From Pseudomonadota bacterium (GTDB lineage Bacteria; Pseudomonadota; Alphaproteobacteria; Micavibrionales; UBA2020), in the NCBI GenBank assembly GCA_023444705.1, contig JAEXMB010000028.1, positions 1 to 30,707 of the forward strand: a DNA stretch of 30,707 nucleotides, given 5' to 3'. Positions 1 to 6,721 of the stretch are shown in pieces. The notes below the pieces were generated by a model. It searched no databases, was not told the origin of the DNA, and saw only the letters and a program-made list of their open reading frames with translations. Numbering within the stretch: the stretch's first letter is position 1; each line of letters begins with the position of its first letter. The position numbers and the translations under genes were made by a program.

Positions 1-222
1 GTGCCGGAGCGTGCGGTTTCATCTAGCCTGTTCCCGAGAATCGAATTGGAGGACAGAACCAAGACTACGAAAAACAAAAACGCCCGCCAGTCACACAAGC
101 TAGTACATTACCCGCCCTTTTAAGGGCAGAATAAGGGAATTTTACATTAAAAACAGTGCGCACGCGCAACGTAGCGCAACGTACAACCGTCGCCGCTCAC
201 ACTCCGGCTGCGCCTTTATTCT
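1..222. other. Intergenic edge region; possible tail of a truncated gene
   Basis: No gene is clearly recognised here. Plus-strand frame 1 is open from the first base to a TAA at 121-123 (40 codons), so it could be the tail of a gene entering the window, but the peptide resembles no family I know and its codons lack the strong GC3 bias of the genes further right. A 10-bp exact tandem duplication (GCGCAACGTA twice) lies at 164-183. A short hairpin GCCCT-TTTA-AGGGC lies at 114-127, but no T-tract follows it on either strand, so it is a poor terminator for the minus-strand gene ending at 223. No tRNA or tmRNA could be folded from this stretch. Confidence 0.3.
164..183. repeat. 10-bp tandem direct repeat
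   Basis: GCGCAACGTA occurs twice back to back with no mismatch, just downstream of the cyclodipeptide synthase gene. Two copies only; it may be a chance duplication or a protein-binding site. It is not inside a recognised gene. Confidence 0.6.
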
Positions 223-999
223 TTAAAGGGAAATGAGCCCTCGGGCAGACTTTAGTCCAGCCGCCGTCGCTTTGTTGGTTTTGTAATCGACATTCAAGAA
301 CGCCGCATGCGCAAAACCGGCCAGCAAGGGGAGCCGGGATTGCTGGGCAATGATGTCGAAAATATCTTTAAACCATGGTCCGGGATAAATATCGACGACG
401 GGTTGCTGGCGCAACATGATGCCAAAGGCGGCCACTTCTTCAAGAATATATCGCACCGATGTTTCAAACGCCTCGGGCCTGTCGTCATGGATCATGCTGC
501 CATTATCGGCCTGACGTCGGCAAAACTCCTGCGCCTTGTCTGCAATCGCCGCCTTGAAGATGGGGCACCGTGCATAAAGAGAGTTGATTGCAAGACGCGT
601 GGCCGCATATTCGTGGTGCGATACCCAATCATCCCAGACGGTAACAATCCGCTTGTGGACGGGGATATTGTCAATCGCGCGCTTGTTGTCACGCAGCCAT
701 TCATGCCCTTTGATCTGGGCAACCGTGTATGCCCTGGAAAGGTCAATGCCCATTTCCAGCGCAAGGTTGTGACGCTGAAGCGTGTCGGACACAATCAAAT
801 AAACTTTGTCAAAGCGTGCTGCAGCCCACTCGGTCAGCGCAAAAAACTTGTCGCCTTCGTGCTTGGGTTTGCCCACGCTGATTTGCAGCCGGCATGTGGA
901 ATAGCCGCGCCAGATACTGGGGCTGTTCAGCACGACTTTGTAACGGCCTGTTGCCGCGGGAAACTGCGCGATATGCTGGCGTTGGCTAGAATCTTTCAC
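223..999 (-). CDS. tRNA-dependent cyclodipeptide synthase (XYP subfamily)
   Basis: Predicted to make a cyclic dipeptide (diketopiperazine) from two aminoacyl-tRNAs in the cytoplasm. The 258-aa product aligns by eye with AlbC along its whole length, and the family usually has 220-260 residues. The catalytic serine is in ISVGK (S41, equal to AlbC S37). Y184 and E188 in YILEEVAAF match AlbC Y178 and E182. Y205-P206 in DIYPGP matches Y202 followed by proline. Lys at the AlbC N40 position together with Tyr-Pro defines the XYP rather than the NYH subfamily. I chose the GTG start at 999 because AAGAGAG lies 8 nt upstream and the overlap with the preceding regulator gene is then only 14 nt. An in-frame ATG at 1044 and another at 1107 are alternatives. 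No tailoring oxidase or methyltransferase is adjacent, so the product cannot be predicted. Base composition is poorer in GC than the genes from 2568 on. Confidence 0.85.
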   Translation of the reverse strand: MKDSSQRQHIAQFPAATGRYKVVLNSPSIWRGYSTCRLQISVGKPKHEGDKFFALTEWAAARFDKVYLIVSDTLQRHNLALEMGIDLSRAYTVAQIKGHEWLRDNKRAIDNIPVHKRIVTVWDDWVSHHEYAATRLAINSLYARCPIFKAAIADKAQEFCRRQADNGSMIHDDRPEAFETSVRYILEEVAAFGIMLRQQPVVDIYPGPWFKDIFDIIAQQSRLPLLAGFAHAAFLNVDYKTNKATAAGLKSARGLISL

Positions 1000-1627
1000 G
1001 GGCCGTACTCTCTTTGGGTTCTTGCAGTTTATTCCACATGACATCAAAGATATTACGCCACGTTGCGGCAAGATCCGCGTCCTTGAACACAACCGCTTTT
1101 GTTCCATGTTCGGTGCATACGGCGACTTTATCGCCGTAAATTAATGATACGTTATTTCTGAATTGCTCTTGGGGGATATAGCGGTACTCTTTGGTCGGCC
1201 CCATCAGGTAGGTATTCCCCTCCTGAACAAGCTGGCGCATGCGAATACCCGCATTGCGAATTTTCCTCAAACGATTGTTGACGTCAGTCGTCGACACCTT
1301 GTCGTCGGCGCACATGATCAAATACTCGGCGTCGGGTTTATCCATCAACGTATAATAGACATCGTCCAGCAGACGAAGATACCAGCCCTCGCCCTCCATG
1401 GTCGTGACTGTGTCTTCTTTGAGATACACGCCGCGATCAATGAACGCGACGCCCGCCAATCCGAAAGCACCATTGATTTTGTCGATGGTGGCCTGATTAG
1501 GTGTGCTTTTTTCTTTCTCAAAGTTCGTGATAGACGGCTCTGATACCCCCGCACGCTCTGCCAGCTCCTTTTGGCTCCAGTCCAAAAGCGCGCGGCCAGC
1601 ACGAACTTGTTTTGCGTCGAGAGCCAT
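986..1627 (-). CDS. XRE-family regulator with TrmB-like C-terminal effector domain
   Basis: A 213-aa DNA-binding protein. Residues about 14-50 form a Cro/C1-type helix-turn-helix (WSQKELAERAGVSEPSITNF pattern). The rest resembles the effector part of TrmB-type regulators, which has a degenerate phospholipase-D-like fold: an unfolding strand near EYLIMCADD, then YRYIPQEQF, IYGDKVAV and a terminal FKDADLAATWRNIFDVMW motif. That part may bind a small ligand. The gene is first in an operon, and its stop codon overlaps the GTG start of the cyclodipeptide synthase by 14 nt, so it probably controls that enzyme. ATG at 1627 is preceded by AAAAGG. A TTTACA-N17-TATAAA promoter lies just upstream. HTH assignment is firm; the effector-domain relationship is by pattern only. 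Confidence 0.8.
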   Translation of the reverse strand: MALDAKQVRAGRALLDWSQKELAERAGVSEPSITNFEKEKSTPNQATIDKINGAFGLAGVAFIDRGVYLKEDTVTTMEGEGWYLRLLDDVYYTLMDKPDAEYLIMCADDKVSTTDVNNRLRKIRNAGIRMRQLVQEGNTYLMGPTKEYRYIPQEQFRNNVSLIYGDKVAVCTEHGTKAVVFKDADLAATWRNIFDVMWNKLQEPKESTARERF

Positions 1628-1669
1628 AGCCTTTTCTTTAACCCTATAAAATTATTGCCCTTTCCTTTA

Positions 1670-1698
1670 TTTATACCCGTTTTAAGAACGCTTGTAAA
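1670..1698 (-). promoter_or_regulatory. Sigma70-type promoter of the XRE-CDPS operon
   Basis: Reading the minus strand, TTTACA (1698-1693) and TATAAA (1675-1670) are separated by exactly 17 nt. The ATG of the regulator lies about 43 nt downstream of the -10 box. The segment is very AT-rich compared with the rest of the window. Confidence 0.6.
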
Positions 1699-1739
1699 TT
1701 AAAAACGATAAAAAAATACAGAAAAACCCAAAAATACTC

Positions 1740-1768
1740 TTGATATTTATCATAATTCTATGTATAAC
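1740..1768 (+). promoter_or_regulatory. Sigma70-type promoter of the 72-aa gene, with overlapping palindrome
   Basis: TTGATA (1740-1745) and TATAAC (1763-1768) are spaced by 17 nt. The perfect dyad TGATA-TT-TATCA at 1741-1752 covers the -35 box. Because the divergent gene encodes an XRE regulator, this dyad is a natural candidate operator; that link is inference. Confidence 0.55.
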
Positions 1769-1826
1769 TGTAATGGTCTTGGGGAAAAAGACAGAAAACA
1801 ACGGTATTTCAAGGGGGGATTACCAA

Positions 1827-2045
1827 ATGCAGAAATTCAACACCGTCGCAAAGAAAGCCCAAGTTTTGGGTAATAAAGTTGCCGTAACCAAGCTGAAGGC
1901 TCTGGTCACCGGCGATGCGGCAGCTGCTTTGGTTGATAAACTGGTCTACGGCACGAAACTGGCAAACGACCACATCCTGCACGAGCTGGAAGCCCGCTAC
2001 GGCGCAGTCATGGCACAATATCTCCTGGAACGTATGCCGAAGTAA
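1827..2045 (+). CDS. Small basic protein of unknown function (72 aa)
   Basis: Start ATG at 1827 is preceded by a strong Shine-Dalgarno (AAGGGGGG, 1811-1818), which favours it over the upstream in-frame ATGs from 1740, whose reading would run through the promoter. The product is short, Lys/Ala/Leu-rich and probably mostly helical (AKKAQVLGNK, then ALVDKLVYGTKLAND, then HELEARYGAVMAQYLLERM). It has no signal peptide or transmembrane stretch. I do not recognise a family. It is transcribed divergently from the XRE-CDPS operon across a roughly 200-bp AT-rich control region, so it may be co-regulated. A weak hairpin CACAC-TCTGCC-GTGTG follows at about 2060-2075. Confidence 0.65.
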   Translation: MQKFNTVAKKAQVLGNKVAVTKLKALVTGDAAAALVDKLVYGTKLANDHILHELEARYGAVMAQYLLERMPK

Positions 2046-2567
2046 TTACTCAATCTCCCACACTCTGCCGTGTGTACGTCGCGCATTCAGCCAAAGCTAA
2101 CTACTCTCAACAAGAAAAAGGCAGTAACAAACAAGCTAAAACATCTTCTTTTTAATTATATTCAAGTACATATGCCGCCTAAACTATCAGAAAACGACAA
2201 ATAAATTAGAAAGCGCATCTCATTTTCGAATCTTACGCTCTCCGCCATCTTACCATCTAGTCCTCGCTAACTATTCTCAGCCAAAGGGCAAGAGTTCTTA
2301 GCGAATGACTGCACACACCGCCATATATTTTTACGAACCCTTAAAAACTCTGCAGGTTTTACAACCTTTAAAAACATTGCCATCCCCGACCGCGACTATT
2401 TGAAAAATACCGCATGTTCTACGATGCCCAAAAAAACCTGCGGCGAAATAAAACTCCATTGCTAAGCCTTTCAAATCAAATAGAGTTATTGCACTGCGGC
2501 ATATTTCCCCTTGCTTTTTCCGTATCGTCAGATAAAGTATTTACACACTTCAGCAAGCGGGGAATCA
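2046..2567. other. Gene-free AT-rich region with a degenerate repeat
   Basis: About 520 bp without a convincing gene on either strand. GCTAACTACTCTCA (2096-2109) recurs with one mismatch at 2266-2279, and both copies touch a CAGCCAAAG element (before the first copy, after the second), as in a rearranged repeat unit. CTGCAGGTTTTACAACC and CCTGCGGCG stretches near 2350-2445 show no stable terminator. The right end carries candidate promoters for the next gene. Composition contrasts with the GC-rich DNA from 2568 on. Confidence 0.5.
2459..2486 (+). promoter_or_regulatory. Candidate promoter of the nucleotidyltransferase-rnd operon
   Basis: TTGCTA (2459-2464), 16 nt, TAGAGT (2481-2486). The 11-mer TCAAATAGAGT (2476-2486) is identical to 14165-14175 in the promoter of the biosynthetic operon. 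An alternative is TTGCTT (2511-2516)-N16-TAAAGT (2533-2538), closer to the ATG. Neither is strong. Confidence 0.3.
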
Positions 2568-3818
2568 ATGGACGCGGCGGATCTCCTTGAGACGCACATA
2601 AAACCCTATCTTCTTCAAAATCTGGGCGACGCAGACGCCATTATGCTGGCGGGTTCACATGCCCGCGTCCTGAACGGCGAAACCGCCCTGGCCGCCACGG
2701 CCAAGAAAAATTCCGACTACGACTTCATCATTTATTTCGAAGACCTGCCCGCGCGCTTTCCCGCCGCGATGTTCGCCTCGGTCTGGCTCGACGTTCCCGG
2801 CCGTGACGAACCGGTGAGCATCGACCTCAAGATCATCGACCGCGCCTATCTCGACTATCATGCAAAGCATACGCACGAAGTGCGCCGCTTTCCCTTTCTG
2901 TTCACCATGATCAACGACGCGCACCCCATTCAGGACAACGGCCAGCTGCTGGCCCAGTTGCGCCGCAGCGCGACGGATTTCATTGCGGCGGGTCCGGCAC
3001 CGCTTGGCCCCAGCCAGATCGCCGAAACGCAGGCCAAGCTTGACAGTCTTGAACAGGCGCTTGCCAGCGGGGCATGTGCGCGCGACCGCGCCATCGCCGC
3101 ACTTGAAGGTTTGCAAATGCTGGCGAATGCACGCCTGCTGTCGGCACAGGACTGGGTATCGCCCATCGGCCGCAGCCTGGTCAACCTGCGCGACGCGCAA
3201 CCCGGGCAGGAAAAGCGCCTGATGAGCGCCTTTAACAAGGTCAATGGCGGCGACTATACCGGCTATCGCGAAGTGATGCGCGAGATTGAACAGGTCCTTG
3301 ATGCGCGCAAGGCCGAACACAATGCTGATTCAGCCCTGTTGTCCGCCAACAGTGCCGTCAACCAGAACGAGATCGACGACAGCAACAAAAAAGGCGACAA
3401 GATCATGCTCGGCCAGTATCTGGCCCGCATGAAAGACGCCGACGAGATGGACCCGCTGCGCCTGATCGAGCTGAAATGCGTTTTGTGGCTGACGGCGAAA
3501 TCCTACCTCTGCCGCCAGCACGGTGTGCCCTTCGCCTATGGCGCGCAACTTGCAGATACGCTTGATACGCTGGCAGGGCAACCGGTACTGGCCACACTGT
3601 TCACCGCCATCCAGAACGAAGACGTGCCGGCGATGTACACCTGCGTCAACACCATCCTTGGCGATCAGGGCGGCGTTGCCTTTAACTACCTCGAGCGTAT
3701 TTATACCGAGGACCTCTCGCGCCGCCGCCAGCAGGCACTGTGCGCCAATCCCGCCGCTACCGTCATCGCGGCCAACAGCGCCCCCGTGATCGCACCGCCA
3801 CCCCCGCCCGCCGCATGA
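2568..3818 (+). CDS. Nucleotidyltransferase-fold protein (pol beta superfamily)
   Basis: A 416-aa cytoplasmic protein whose N-terminal half carries the minimal nucleotidyltransferase signature: GS in MLAGSHAR (29-30), then SDYD (D50, D52), then a third acidic residue in VSIDLKIID (D86). Metal ligands for transfer of a nucleotide are therefore intact. The rest is helical with no motif I recognise, and ends in an Ala/Pro-rich tail (APPPPPAA). Start at 2568 is chosen because AGCGGGGA precedes it; the longer form from 2511 would begin inside a likely promoter. The stop overlaps the RNase D start (ATGA), so the two are translated together, which hints at an RNA-related substrate. Substrate is unknown; it could also be an antibiotic- or tRNA-type nucleotidyltransferase relative. 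Confidence 0.7.
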   Translation: MDAADLLETHIKPYLLQNLGDADAIMLAGSHARVLNGETALAATAKKNSDYDFIIYFEDLPARFPAAMFASVWLDVPGRDEPVSIDLKIIDRAYLDYHAKHTHEVRRFPFLFTMINDAHPIQDNGQLLAQLRRSATDFIAAGPAPLGPSQIAETQAKLDSLEQALASGACARDRAIAALEGLQMLANARLLSAQDWVSPIGRSLVNLRDAQPGQEKRLMSAFNKVNGGDYTGYREVMREIEQVLDARKAEHNADSALLSANSAVNQNEIDDSNKKGDKIMLGQYLARMKDADEMDPLRLIELKCVLWLTAKSYLCRQHGVPFAYGAQLADTLDTLAGQPVLATLFTAIQNEDVPAMYTCVNTILGDQGGVAFNYLERIYTEDLSRRRQQALCANPAATVIAANSAPVIAPPPPPAA

Positions 3819-4447
3819 CCCCGACCATCACCCTGCACCGCGACGACCTGCCCGCCGGATTGCCTTTCGGCGACAGCGTGGCGATTGATTGCGAGATGAT
3901 GGGTCTTAACATCGCGCGCGACCGCCTGTGCATCGTGCAGATGTACGACCCCGCGCACGAGCGTGTGGACATCGTGCAGTTCAACGGACACAACTACAGT
4001 GCGCCAAACCTGCGTGCCGTGCTGGCCGCACCCGGCCGCCTGTTTTTGGGCCATATGATCCGCCTGGACCTTGGCTGGATATTGCATTACCTCAAGACCG
4101 ACATCGCCCATGTCTATTGCACGCGCACGGCGTCGCGCATCGCGCAGACTTTCGGCGCGTCGCACGACTTCAAGAACCTTGTCACCGGCCTGCTGGGCGA
4201 AAGCATCGACAAATCCGAAACCACCAGCGACTGGGGGGCGGAGACGCTTAGCCCCGCGCAGCTGAAATACGTGGTCAACGACGTGATCTTTCTGCACCGT
4301 CTGCGCGACAAGCTTGATGCACTGCTCGCGCGCGAAGGCCGCGCGCAGCTGGCCGCCGACATCATGAAGACGATCCCCGCGCGCGCGCGCATGGACGTTG
4401 CGGGCTGGTGGGGGGAAGACATTCTCGACTTCCCCTTCGGCAAATAA
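3815..4447 (+). CDS. rnd: Ribonuclease D-like 3'-5' exonuclease
   Basis: A DnaQ-fold (DEDD) exonuclease that trims RNA 3' ends in the cytoplasm. The 210-aa product corresponds to the short alphaproteobacterial RNase D, lacking the HRDC domains of the 375-aa E. coli protein. Motif I is D25-x-E27 (IDCEMMGL); motif II ends in D85 (GHMIRLDLGW, where many relatives have HxxxFD); motif III is Y152-xxx-D156 (YVVNDVIFL). The SDWGAETLS segment before motif III and the C-terminal RARMDVAGWW are typical of the group. ATG at 3815 overlaps the upstream TGA by 4 nt; the 25-residue longer reading lies inside the upstream gene and is rejected. Confidence 0.9.
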   Translation: MTPTITLHRDDLPAGLPFGDSVAIDCEMMGLNIARDRLCIVQMYDPAHERVDIVQFNGHNYSAPNLRAVLAAPGRLFLGHMIRLDLGWILHYLKTDIAHVYCTRTASRIAQTFGASHDFKNLVTGLLGESIDKSETTSDWGAETLSPAQLKYVVNDVIFLHRLRDKLDALLAREGRAQLAADIMKTIPARARMDVAGWWGEDILDFPFGK

Positions 4448-4470
4448 TCATCTTTGAGAAGGGCTTTTGT

Positions 4471-5061
4471 ATGCGTGGCCTGATCGTCTTTGCCCTTGTG
4501 GCCGCCCTTCTCGCCCTGCCTGCAAGCGTGTGGTTCTACGGGCAAAAATCGGTGGAAGCCGAGATGATTGATGCCTTGACGCGCAATGATAGCGCCGGCG
4601 TGGCCGCACGTGTCGACTTTGACAGACTGCGCGCATTTCTTAAACAGGATTTGCTGGCAAAAAAGAACGACAAAAGCCCGATCGGATCGCTTTACGCCGC
4701 CAGCGGCCCCGCAACCACCAGCATCGACAAGGTCGTCGATTACTACGTGCAGCCACAAAACATCGCAATCCTGCCCTACCTGCACAAAACGACCTTTCCC
4801 GACATTCCTGTCCAGGATTTCATCCTCAGCCGCGGCTATGCGCCGCCATACGGGTTTTCGCTGACGTTCGGCCTGCCGCCGCAAGCGCTGAGCGACAGTG
4901 CCATGCGTGCGGCGGCGGAGCGTTTTCAGGTGCGCGCGGTCTTTCGCCTGAGCGGACTGACGTGGAAGCTTGCGGAGCTGCACGCGCCGCTGTTCATGGT
5001 ACCCGCGCATGTCTATAGCCAGCCTGCGGTGGAGATTTTTGCCCCGCAGGCGCGCCGTTAG
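4471..5061 (+). CDS. DUF2939-family membrane-anchored protein
   Basis: A 196-aa protein with an N-terminal hydrophobic segment (residues about 3-22) that acts as a signal anchor, followed by a soluble periplasmic part. It shows the DUF2939 layout: aromatic pair near the membrane (VWFYGQKS), a run resembling 'aleara-D-ag-VDFDRLR-FLKQDL', and a distal FRLSGLTWKLAEL block. Function of the family is unknown. ATG at 4471 has GAGAAGG upstream; the longer frame from 4408 overlaps rnd. It lies 23 nt after rnd, so it is probably in the same operon. Its stop overlaps the stop of the convergent TVP38 gene by 4 nt. Confidence 0.75.
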   Translation: MRGLIVFALVAALLALPASVWFYGQKSVEAEMIDALTRNDSAGVAARVDFDRLRAFLKQDLLAKKNDKSPIGSLYAASGPATTSIDKVVDYYVQPQNIAILPYLHKTTFPDIPVQDFILSRGYAPPYGFSLTFGLPPQALSDSAMRAAAERFQVRAVFRLSGLTWKLAELHAPLFMVPAHVYSQPAVEIFAPQARR

Positions 5062-5801
5062 CCTGCCACGCTGCCTGCCGTTGCAGCGTGTTCCTGCCTG
5101 CGTTGCGCGAATTTATGGCAGAGAAAAATCACCACGCCCCACACGGCAAGGAATGCCGCCACCTGCAGGATTTTAACAAGGCTGGGGTCGGCGGCAAATT
5201 CGCGCAAGGACATGCCAAAGACCGACAGCATCACCTTGCCAGGCAAAAGCCCCAGCACCGTGCCTGCCAGATAAGATGCCATCGGCATTTTGATGACCCC
5301 CATAATGACATTGACGACCGAATACGGTGCGACCGGAATGGCGCGGATAACGGCCACCCCGGCAAGGCCGCCTCTATGCGCCTTGCCAAACAACTGCTGT
5401 ATACCGGGAAAATAACGCTCCATGCGATCACGGCCCAGCATGCGCCCCATCGCATAGCCGATGCCCGCACAGACCATTGACCCGGCGAGCGAGTAAAGCA
5501 CGCCCTTGATGCCCGTAAACACCAGAATAACCGCAGCACTGAGCAGCGTGACGGGAAAGAACGTCACCGCCGCCAGTGCATAAAGGCTGATGATCCACCA
5601 CAGCGCGCTGCGTGTGTCTTGCAGTTCGCGCACGTGATCCGTAATCAGGCCAAGGTCGATCTTGTCCTGCAGGCCGAGCATAAACCACAGCGCCGGCACG
5701 GCCAGCAAAAGGAGCGCGAGCACGCCCAGAACGATCCACATGCGCCGCTTTTTAGGCAGGCGCAGAAAACGACGGCGCAACTGCTGGAGGTGGACAGCCA
5801 T
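5058..5801 (-). CDS. TVP38/TMEM64 (VTT-domain) membrane protein
   Basis: A 247-aa inner-membrane protein of the DedA/TVP38/TMEM64 superfamily, whose members are linked to lipid transport and membrane homeostasis. The N-terminus is basic, followed by a TM helix (about 21-42), a re-entrant-type region (FFPVTLLSAAVILVF), the Gly-rich GSMVCAGIGYAMGRMLGRD segment, and the typical VAVIRAIPVAPYSVVNVIMGV motif; hydrophobic helices continue to the C-terminus. I chose ATG at 5801, which has an AAAGAG upstream; a GTG at 5849 would add 16 residues. It lies 78 nt downstream of cphB on the same strand and may be read through from the cyanophycin operon. Confidence 0.85.
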   Translation of the reverse strand: MAVHLQQLRRRFLRLPKKRRMWIVLGVLALLLLAVPALWFMLGLQDKIDLGLITDHVRELQDTRSALWWIISLYALAAVTFFPVTLLSAAVILVFTGIKGVLYSLAGSMVCAGIGYAMGRMLGRDRMERYFPGIQQLFGKAHRGGLAGVAVIRAIPVAPYSVVNVIMGVIKMPMASYLAGTVLGLLPGKVMLSVFGMSLREFAADPSLVKILQVAAFLAVWGVVIFLCHKFAQRRQEHAATAGSVAG

Positions 5802-5879
5802 GACAACGCTCTTTGATGATTTCGCCTTAATCACCAACGCGGCGGCCACGGCAGTGGTTCCACACGGCTCATGACAGCG

Positions 5880-6716
5880 TCAGGCCGGCATGGGAAGGCG
5901 TTGCGCGATATCGTAGGTATCGCCATCGCTGAGTACATGGATGGTGAGCCCGAACAGAGACAAGACCTTGTCGGGACTACCTTCGGCGATATTGGTATGG
6001 CTGACATGGCTGCCGTCGACGACATAGACAGCGCCGCTGCCCAGGACTTCAAAACGCTCTCCCTTGACCAAAATCGCCGTATCTTCGTCAATACCGATGC
6101 CCAGCAGGCGGGGATTGAGCGCAATCGCCCCCAGCAGACGGCCAATACGGCCGCGCTCGGAAAAATGCTGGTCGATGATGCTGTTGGGCAAAAGACCAAG
6201 ACCCGGCGCCATATGCAGGTCGCCGATCTTGCACGATGCCGATTCACCACCTTTGATCAGCATGGTGTCTCCCATCGCCGTCGCACCCGCCGATGTCCCT
6301 GCGACGATGCCCCCATTGAGGTAGAGGTCGCGCACCCCGCACTCAAACGCGGTATCGCCGATCAGGCTGCTGATGCGCAACTGGTCGCCGCCGGTGAAAA
6401 AAACACCCTTGGCCTTGTCAAGCACGGCAAGGCTTGCTTCACTCGCCTCCGCACGCTCGAGCAGGTAATGCTGCTTGAGGTTTGCCACACCGAGCCGTTT
6501 GAACGACGCCTGATAGGCGCTGAAATATCCCTGCGGCTCCAGCGACGCCACAGTCGATACGACAAGTTTGCCCTTGCCGATATAAGAAGCCAGCCGCGCC
6601 AAAATGCGTGATGCGCCCGTTTTATCCTCGCCACCACCGATAATCAGCAAAACACCTTGGGGGGTGCGTTTTTTACGCGGCTTGGCCGCGGGCATTTTGC
6701 TTTTCTTGCCGGTCAT
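5880..6716 (-). CDS. cphB: Cyanophycinase
   Basis: A serine peptidase of family S51 that breaks cyanophycin (poly-Asp with Arg side chains) to beta-Asp-Arg dipeptides. The 278-aa product starts with a Lys/Arg-rich extension, then GVLLIIGGGED. FTGGDQLR (107-114) lies before the nucleophile elbow AGTSAGATAM with Ser142; DLHMAPGLGLLPNSIIDQHFSERGR is the typical segment after it. No signal peptide is seen, so this is the intracellular type. It starts 5 nt after the cphA stop, consistent with one mRNA, and would mobilise the nitrogen store made by CphA. The downstream isoaspartyl dipeptidase needed to finish degradation is not in this window. Confidence 0.92.
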   Translation of the reverse strand: MTGKKSKMPAAKPRKKRTPQGVLLIIGGGEDKTGASRILARLASYIGKGKLVVSTVASLEPQGYFSAYQASFKRLGVANLKQHYLLERAEASEASLAVLDKAKGVFFTGGDQLRISSLIGDTAFECGVRDLYLNGGIVAGTSAGATAMGDTMLIKGGESASCKIGDLHMAPGLGLLPNSIIDQHFSERGRIGRLLGAIALNPRLLGIGIDEDTAILVKGERFEVLGSGAVYVVDGSHVSHTNIAEGSPDKVLSLFGLTIHVLSDGDTYDIAQRLPMPA

Positions 6717-6721
6717 GACGC

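Noticed and set aside
1..70. tRNA or tmRNA 3' end (TTCGATTC-like loop on the minus strand)
   Set aside because: No T-stem or acceptor stem can be paired around the loop.
114..127. Rho-independent terminator after the CDPS gene
   Set aside because: Only a 5-bp stem and no T-tract on either strand.
307..1041. 244-aa plus-strand frame opposite the cyclodipeptide synthase
   Set aside because: No family resemblance and no ribosome site, whereas the minus strand keeps all CDPS catalytic residues.
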